NCBI GenBank assembly: GCA_030550225.1
Contig: JAUQPV010000066.1
Location: 1-10,818 of the forward strand
Source: Acidobacteriota bacterium
GTDB taxonomy: Bacteria > Acidobacteriota > HRBIN11
Direction of reading: 5' to 3'
Length of the DNA: 10,818 nucleotides
This document shows positions 7,196-10,818 of the stretch, in pieces (the stretch's first letter is position 1; each line of letters begins with the position of its first letter). Under the pieces are notes generated by a model. It saw nothing but the letters and a program-made list of their open reading frames with translations, made no database searches and had not been told where the DNA came from. Made by a program: the position numbers and the translations under genes.

Positions 7196-7523
7196 TTTTG
7201 TGAGGAGCTCTTCGTGGGTGGTGAGGACGACCCGCCGGGTCGCCTCTACCCAGAGTACTGGATATGACCCCAAAGTGGCAAGATGGACGCACGAAGATGT
7301 CCCTTACGTCAGGCCCCAGTACAGTGAATTCGCCTAAGGGCGCAATGGCCGTAGGGCCATCAGGGCATCCGACAGTCAGAGAGGAGAAGTCCACCGACAG
7401 GCGTACGTCGGGAATGTAAGGGCGGGATTTCCCCCAATCCTCTCCGAGGGCATTATTACAGCTAAAGGGGAAGGTATGCGTCGGGAGAGGGGTTATTGCA
7501 GTGTTAGAGGGCGTTCCGACCAC
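7196..7523. other. Stretch without a convincing gene
   Basis: A 118-codon open frame exists on the minus strand (7523-7167). It ends inside the palindromic element, shows no recognisable domain, and has uneven composition, so I do not call it a gene. Two small hairpins are present: CGCC-taag-GGCG (7331-7342) and ATGGCC-gtag-GGCCAT (7345-7360). The stretch is less GC-biased than the neighbouring genes and may be a decayed sequence or an untranslated leader of the ATPase operon. Confidence 0.4.
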
Positions 7524-8843
7524 TTACGGGGAGTAGAGCCAGAAGGCGCGGCTACGAGACTGCCAGCGGCGGGCCTGGCGGTCGTACCGGTCGAGTAAGG
7601 TCCACAGGAGGGCGAACGGGTCGGCGGACCCGGCTTCGATAGATGGTCGACTGGCCGTCCCCCCACGCCGGCCCTCTCCCCGACGGGGCGAGGGGACCGA
7701 AGAAGTCGGGGCCGCCTTTTGAGCGGCGGACGGGCGGTTTCCGGACGGCCGGCCCGGGACGTCCGGGAGGGCCTCGATGGTTTCTCGGATGGCTGACGTT
7801 CCACATAGGAGGTCGAAGGCCAGGCGGTCGGCGACGAATTCGTAGGGCTCTGTCCGCCATCGGAAGGTCTCAGGGTACATCCACCGAAGCGTGGCGACGA
7901 CAGCGACGCCTGTCCGGAAGGGCCGAAACCGCCGGACGTCCGTCACATGGACGAAGACGCCTCCGCAGACCTGGCCCGCATATTTATGGAATTGAGGCCG
8001 AAAGGCCGTCGGCTGAAAGCGTACGCCCGGCAGGCCGAGGGCATTCAGGCTTTCGGCCAACTCGACGGGATGGACCCAGGGCGCCCCGAACTGCTCAAAG
8101 GGGCGGGTCGTCCCCCGCCCCTCCGAGACGTTCGTCCCCTCGAGCAGACACATCCCGGGATACACGAGAGCCGCCGTCCACTGGGGCATGTTAGGGGAAG
8201 GGTTCACCCAGCGGCGGCCCGTGTCGGGCCACAGGAACCGGCGCCGCCAGCCCTGAAGCGGCACGACGTGGAGGTCGACCGAAAGGCCCCGCTCGGTCCC
8301 ATACAGGCGGGCGAATTCCCCGACCGTCAGGCCATGCCGGACGGGGACGGCATGAGGGCCGACGAACGACCGGTAGGCCGGCTCGAGGACGGGACCCTCG
8401 ACGACCATCCCCCCGAGGGGGTTCGGTCGGTCAAGGACGACGACCCGGCAGTCAGTCCCGGCGACGGCATCGAGGACGTGGGCGAGCGTCGAGATGAACG
8501 TGTAGTAGCGGCTTCCGACGTCCTGCATGTCGAAGACGACGGCGTCTACGTCCCGCAGGAGGTCCACCGGGGGTCGGAGACGACCCTCCCGGTACAGGCT
8601 GTAGACGGGCCGGCCGACCCAGGGGTCGGGGGCGTCGCCGACGGTCTCCATGTCCTGGAAGATGCCCCAGAAGCCGTGTTCGGCACCCCAGAGGGCGACG
8701 AGCCGCCATCCGTCTTCGACCCGGAGGTAGTCGAGGGCCATCCGACCGTGGCGGTCAACGGCGGCCGGGTGGCTGAGGAGTGCCACGCGGCGGCCCCGGA
8801 TCAGGGGTTCCCACCGGTCCGGGCGTTCCAGGCCGAGGCGCAT
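7524..8843 (-). CDS. namZ: DUF1343 protein, exo-beta-N-acetylmuramidase (NamZ) family
   Basis: The 439-residue product matches the DUF1343/NamZ family, which removes terminal N-acetylmuramic acid from peptidoglycan fragments during cell-wall recycling. Family blocks appear in order: VALLSHPAAVDRHG (20-33), GAEHG (53-57, with the conserved Glu), VFDMQDVGSRYYTFIST (103-119), LDRPNPLGG (137-145), PVRHGLTVGE (167-176), NPSPNMP (214-220), EGTNVSEGRGTTRPFE (235-250) and GAPW (253-256). The final LLWTLLDRYDRQARRW...FWLYSP is the usual C-terminal helix and YLLY-like end. Just before it, residues about 364-405 form a low-complexity insert that looks foreign to the family and overlaps a palindromic repeat. 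No signal peptide is visible. I chose ATG 8843; an upstream GTG at 8891 would add residues encoded by an inverted repeat. No good ribosome binding site is seen. Gene name is by family, and substrate is inferred. Confidence 0.93.
   Translation of the reverse strand: MRLGLERPDRWEPLIRGRRVALLSHPAAVDRHGRMALDYLRVEDGWRLVALWGAEHGFWGIFQDMETVGDAPDPWVGRPVYSLYREGRLRPPVDLLRDVDAVVFDMQDVGSRYYTFISTLAHVLDAVAGTDCRVVVLDRPNPLGGMVVEGPVLEPAYRSFVGPHAVPVRHGLTVGEFARLYGTERGLSVDLHVVPLQGWRRRFLWPDTGRRWVNPSPNMPQWTAALVYPGMCLLEGTNVSEGRGTTRPFEQFGAPWVHPVELAESLNALGLPGVRFQPTAFRPQFHKYAGQVCGGVFVHVTDVRRFRPFRTGVAVVATLRWMYPETFRWRTEPYEFVADRLAFDLLCGTSAIRETIEALPDVPGRPSGNRPSAAQKAAPTSSVPSPRRGEGRRGGTASRPSIEAGSADPFALLWTLLDRYDRQARRWQSRSRAFWLYSP
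7655..7696 (-). repeat. Palindromic repeat copy inside namZ, in frame
   Basis: A 10-bp stem with one mismatch pairs 7672-7681 with 7685-7694 around a GAC loop. The minus strand then continues GGAGAGGGCCGGCGTGGGGG, close to the intergenic element that reads GGAGAGGGGGCCAGGGGTGA from 7141. It encodes PSPRRGEGRRGG (residues 384-395 of NamZ), the typical translation of this repeat type. Confidence 0.65.
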
Positions 8844-8857
8844 GGGGGGTTCGGTGT

Positions 8858-8894
8858 TGGGTGCTGGACGTTGGGGACTTATACCCAGCACCCA
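8858..8894. repeat. 10-bp inverted repeat between namZ and the tRNA promoter
   Basis: TGGGTGCTGG (8858-8867) and CCAGCACCCA (8885-8894) form a perfect 10-bp stem around a 17-nt spacer. The spacer holds a TATAAG on the minus strand (8883-8878), a possible -10 for namZ 35 nt before its ATG. It may be an operator or a short repeat. Confidence 0.45.
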
Positions 8895-8903
8895 GCCTAC
8901 CGT

Positions 8904-8932
8904 TCGACACAGTAGCGGGGAGCGCCTATAAT
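8904..8932 (+). promoter_or_regulatory. Strong sigma-70-type promoter of the tRNA-Ser/SRP RNA unit
   Basis: TCGACA (8904-8909, 5 of 6 to TTGACA) and a perfect TATAAT (8927-8932) are separated by exactly 17 bp. Transcription would start near 8939, about 9 nt before the tRNA. This is the best promoter in the window and fits a stable-RNA gene. Confidence 0.8.
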
Positions 8933-8947
8933 TTCAAGCGGACCCCC

Positions 8948-9039
8948 GGAGAGGTGTCCGAGCGGTCGAAGGAGCACGGCTGGAAACCGTGTACCCGCCG
9001 CAAGGCGGGTCGTGGGTTCAAATCCCACCCTCTCCGCCA
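8948..9039 (+). tRNA. tRNA-Ser (anticodon GGA)
   Basis: The 92-nt gene has acceptor GGAGAGG pairing with CCTCTCC, anticodon stem CACGG/CCGTG around loop CTGGAAA (anticodon GGA, reading UCC and UCU), a long variable arm CCCGCC-GCAA-GGCGGG diagnostic of class II serine tRNA, and T arm GTGGG-TTCAAAT-CCCAC. Discriminator G and an encoded CCA follow at 9036-9039. It is transcribed from the promoter just upstream and is followed 12 bp later by the SRP RNA. Confidence 0.97.
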
Positions 9040-9051
9040 CGGCGTCGGCCC

Positions 9052-9156
9052 GGGGGTATGGGTCCCGTGCGATGACGGCCCGTGAACCCCGCCAGGCCCG
9101 GAAGGGAGCAACGGTAAGCGGTGTCCGGCATGCGCCGCGGGGGCGCCTGTACCCCC
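9052..9156 (+). ncRNA. ffs: Small signal recognition particle RNA (4.5S type)
   Basis: The diagnostic apical hairpin is present: CCAGGCCCGGAAGGGAGCAA (9092-9111) with a GGAA tetraloop at 9100-9103 and the asymmetric AGG/AGCA internal loop where Ffh binds. The helix continues with CCGC (9089-9092) against GCGG (9118-9121). The ends close with GGGGGTA (9052-9058) pairing TACCCCC (9150-9156), giving about 105 nt without an Alu domain. No separate promoter is seen between the tRNA and this gene, so it is probably processed from a shared transcript. The exact ends are inferred from pairing. Confidence 0.93.
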
Positions 9157-9159
9157 TTG

Positions 9160-9172
9160 CCGCCGCCGGCGG
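9160..9172 (+). terminator. GC-rich hairpin after the SRP RNA, weak terminator candidate
   Basis: CCGCC (9160-9164) pairs with GGCGG (9168-9172) around GCC, directly after the SRP RNA. No T-run follows, so termination is uncertain. A second hairpin, CACGAC/GTCGTG (9254-9259 and 9267-9272), also lacks a T-run. Confidence 0.25.
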
Positions 9173-9189
9173 AATGGGATTCCAGATTG

Positions 9190-9217
9190 ATTGCGAATTG
9201 CGAATGGAGAATGAGAG
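9190..9217 (+). repeat. 7-bp tandem repeat array, first copy
   Basis: Four heptamers follow each other: ATTGCGA, ATTGCGA, ATGGAGA, ATGAGAG. The sequence belongs to the gcgaatt-type heptamer arrays seen between genes in various bacteria. The second array at 9507-9541 runs in the opposite orientation. Confidence 0.65.
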
Positions 9218-9295
9218 GGGCCCCGGACGCTGATCCGCATCCCGTACCCTTAACACGACTGCTCGGGTCGTGGAAACCCGTATGGATTTAGCCCT

Positions 9296-9469
9296 TCAGA
9301 CTCATCGAGAAAGACGATTTTTCAAGCTTTGGCAGTAAGGCAATAAGGCAGTAGGGCAGATAGGCCAGGGAGCAGGAAAAACCCGTCGCCGCTCTGGGAC
9401 CTTGCACCCGAGACCTGGGACTCTGCTTGAAAAATCGTGTTTTTCGGCCGATGGGGAGTGTGAGTCTGA
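9296..9469. mobile_element. MITE-like element with imperfect inverted repeats
   Basis: The outermost 9 bp are perfectly inverted: TCAGACTCA (9296-9304) and TGAGTCTGA (9461-9469). Inside them, 22-bp arms at 9306-9327 and 9425-9446 are inverted with 20 of 22 matches, both containing the core CGATTTTTCAAGC or its complement. The right side carries about 14 extra bases between the inner and outer arms. The 174-bp unit has no coding capacity. No clear target-site duplication is visible, so it may be a non-autonomous element or simply a long hairpin. Confidence 0.5.
9331..9370 (+). repeat. 8-bp tandem repeat array
   Basis: Five octamers follow each other: GGCAGTAA, GGCAATAA, GGCAGTAG, GGCAGATA, GGCCAGGG. 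They decay toward the right and lie within the MITE-like element. Confidence 0.7.
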
Positions 9470-9506
9470 CGCCATTTTCTCAAACCGAACGGCTTTGTTC
9501 ATTTCC

Positions 9507-9541
9507 AATCCGCAATTCGTAATTCGAAATCCGAAATCTGC
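9507..9541 (+). repeat. 7-bp tandem repeat array, second copy, opposite orientation
   Basis: Five heptamers, AATCCGC, AATTCGT, AATTCGA, AATCCGA and AATCTGC, end 18 bp before the dnaX GTG start. They are the reverse-complement type of the array at 9190-9217. The array occupies the presumed dnaX leader or promoter region. Confidence 0.65.
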
Positions 9542-9559
9542 TTGGGGGGTTCGGCCTTG

Positions 9560-10818
9560 GTGAGCGTTCCGACCACGACGTCGCTGGCGCTCCGATGGCG
9601 GCCTCAGTCCTTTGACCAGGTCATCGGCCAGCGGCATGTCGTTCAGACGCTCAAGCACGCCGTCGAGAAGGGCCGGGTCGCCCAGTGTTACCTCTTCTCG
9701 GGCCCCCGGGGGGCCGGCAAGACGAGCCTGGCCCGCATCTTGGCCAAGTCGCTGAACTGCGAGCGGGGCCCGACGGTTCAGCCCTGCCAGACGTGCGTCG
9801 CCTGTGTCGAGATCGCCCAGGGTCGTTCGCCCGACGTCTTGGAGATCGACGGGGCCTCCAACCGGGGGATCAACGAAATCCGCAATCTCCAGGAGATTCT
9901 GCGCTACCGCCCTCTCCGCGGCCGTTACAAGGTCGTCATCATCGACGAAGTCCACATGCTGACGCAGGAGGCCTTCAACGCCCTCCTGAAGACCCTCGAG
10001 GAGCCGCCGCCCCACGTCGTCTTCGTCCTGGCGACGACGGAATTCCGGAAGGTCCCCCTCACGATCGTCAGCCGCTGTCAGCAGATGGAGTTTCACCGCA
10101 TCAACGAGGACGACATCTACCGGCGGCTCATCTTCATCTGCGACAGCGAGGGGATCGAGGCCGAGGCCGAGGCGCTTCGGCTCCTCGCCCGGGCCGCCGA
10201 CGGGTCGCTCCGGGACGCCATCAGCCTGCTGGACCAGGCTCGGACGTACGCCGAAGGTCCCATCACGGCGGCGGCCGTCGCCGAGATCCTGGGCCTTGCC
10301 GAGCCGGGCAAGGTCCTTCGTCTGGCCCGGTGGCTCGCCCTCGGCCAGACGGGCGAGGCCCTGACGTATTTCCACGAACTGATCCGGGAGGGCTACGACC
10401 TGAAGAACATCATCGACGAACTGCTGGCCTTCTTCCGGACCCTCCTGTGGGCCCGCTTGAAGACCGACGAGCCCGTCGCCGTCGCCCGGGACAAGGACAC
10501 GCAGGCTTTGATCGACGAGCTCCTGCCGGTCCTCCGGGAGGAGGACGTCCTCCGCATCTGTCAGCAACTCCTGGAATGCGCCGAGCGTCTGCGGTACAGC
10601 GAACTCCCCCTTCTGCAGGCCGAGATGGCCCTGGCCCGCATCTGTCAGCTCCCCCGGCTCGTCGAGCTCGAAAAGCTCTTGGACATGTGGGTCCAGGGTC
10701 GGCCCTGGCAGTGGAATCCAGAGGCCCCGGCCGTCCCGATCCAGGCACCGACCGCTGAGGCCGAGGCGGCTACCGCCACGCCGACGCCCTTGACCCGTCC
10801 GAAGACGGGCCCGACACT
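9560..10818 (+). CDS. dnaX: DNA polymerase III subunit gamma/tau, 5' part
   Basis: The first 419 codons of the clamp-loader ATPase are visible, and the gene continues past the window. The N-terminus SLALRWRPQSFDQVIGQRHV matches the family. Walker A is GPRGAGKT (48-55), and the zinc module is C67, C76, C79 and C82. Walker B is VVIIDE (125-130, D129 and E130). Sensor 1 is LATTEF, the arginine-finger SRC is at 171-173, and sensor 2 is in GSLRDAISLLDQ. Domain III follows, and an Ala/Pro/Thr-rich linker begins near the edge. No ATG is available at the expected position. I choose GTG 9560, with GGGGGG at 9544-9549 as a poor ribosome binding site, and TTG 9557 immediately before it is possible. The frame is open further upstream through repeats, which are not coding. 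Together with tRNA-Ser and the SRP RNA it forms a common bacterial gene neighbourhood. Whether it encodes both tau and gamma by frameshifting cannot be seen here. Confidence 0.97.
   Translation, partial: MSVPTTTSLALRWRPQSFDQVIGQRHVVQTLKHAVEKGRVAQCYLFSGPRGAGKTSLARILAKSLNCERGPTVQPCQTCVACVEIAQGRSPDVLEIDGASNRGINEIRNLQEILRYRPLRGRYKVVIIDEVHMLTQEAFNALLKTLEEPPPHVVFVLATTEFRKVPLTIVSRCQQMEFHRINEDDIYRRLIFICDSEGIEAEAEALRLLARAADGSLRDAISLLDQARTYAEGPITAAAVAEILGLAEPGKVLRLARWLALGQTGEALTYFHELIREGYDLKNIIDELLAFFRTLLWARLKTDEPVAVARDKDTQALIDELLPVLREEDVLRICQQLLECAERLRYSELPLLQAEMALARICQLPRLVELEKLLDMWVQGRPWQWNPEAPAVPIQAPTAEAEAATATPTPLTRPKTGPT

Noticed and set aside
7167..7523. A 118-codon minus-strand open frame between namZ and the ATPase gene
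   Set aside because: It ends inside the palindromic element with repeat-type residues (PHKTLSLWERVG), has no start signal and no recognisable domain.
7947..8915. A 322-codon plus-strand open frame opposite namZ
   Set aside because: It is antisense to conserved NamZ blocks, shows no domain, and ends in repeat-derived residues.
8948..9039. tRNA-Ser 3' end as attachment site of a genomic island
   Set aside because: The tRNA is followed directly by the SRP RNA and dnaX, with no integrase and no repeated tRNA end visible.
9190..9541. CRISPR array
   Set aside because: Repeat units are only 7-8 bp and contiguous, without unique spacers, and no cas genes are present.
9302..10567. A 421-codon minus-strand open frame opposite dnaX
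   Set aside because: It is antisense to clear clamp-loader motifs, has no family features, and its tail is made of translated repeats. It is a by-product of GC-rich codon use.

Overview
The window comes from a GC-rich bacterial chromosome with a strong preference for G or C at third codon positions. I cannot place the phylum from these genes. Two replication genes bracket it on the plus strand. At the left is dnaE, complete, encoding the replicative polymerase alpha subunit with an intact PHP domain. At the right is the start of dnaX, encoding the clamp-loader tau/gamma subunit, which runs off the end. A short upstream fragment (2-310) is the C-terminus of a hendecad-repeat coiled-coil protein with a terminal membrane helix.

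Between the replication genes, every protein gene is on the minus strand. Read in transcription order from right to left, they are: (i) namZ/DUF1343, an exo-beta-N-acetylmuramidase-like peptidoglycan recycling enzyme (8843-7524); (ii) a 419-aa ABC/AAA-type ATPase (7070-5811); (iii) a 207-aa Toprim-like protein (5811-5188) whose ATG overlaps the ATPase stop codon in a TGATG junction; (iv) a small cysteine-rich protein with an N-terminal membrane helix (5157-4693), 30 bp further on; and (v) a Uma2-family PD-(D/E)XK nuclease-like protein (4543-3989) behind its own TATAAT box. The ATPase plus Toprim pair has the layout of OLD/PARIS/RloB-like defence modules. It is the best candidate here for an under-described system.

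To the right of namZ a housekeeping RNA cluster reads on the plus strand: a near-consensus promoter, tRNA-Ser(GGA), the small SRP RNA (4.5S type, ffs) 12 bp later, and then dnaX about 400 bp downstream.

The intergenic spaces are rich in short repeats. There is a triple-hairpin palindromic element at 7124-7195, and a relative of it lies in frame inside namZ. A MITE-like element with imperfect inverted arms sits at 9296-9469. Two oppositely oriented 7-bp repeat arrays flank that element, and an 8-bp array lies inside it. About 330 bp (7196-7523) shows no convincing gene.
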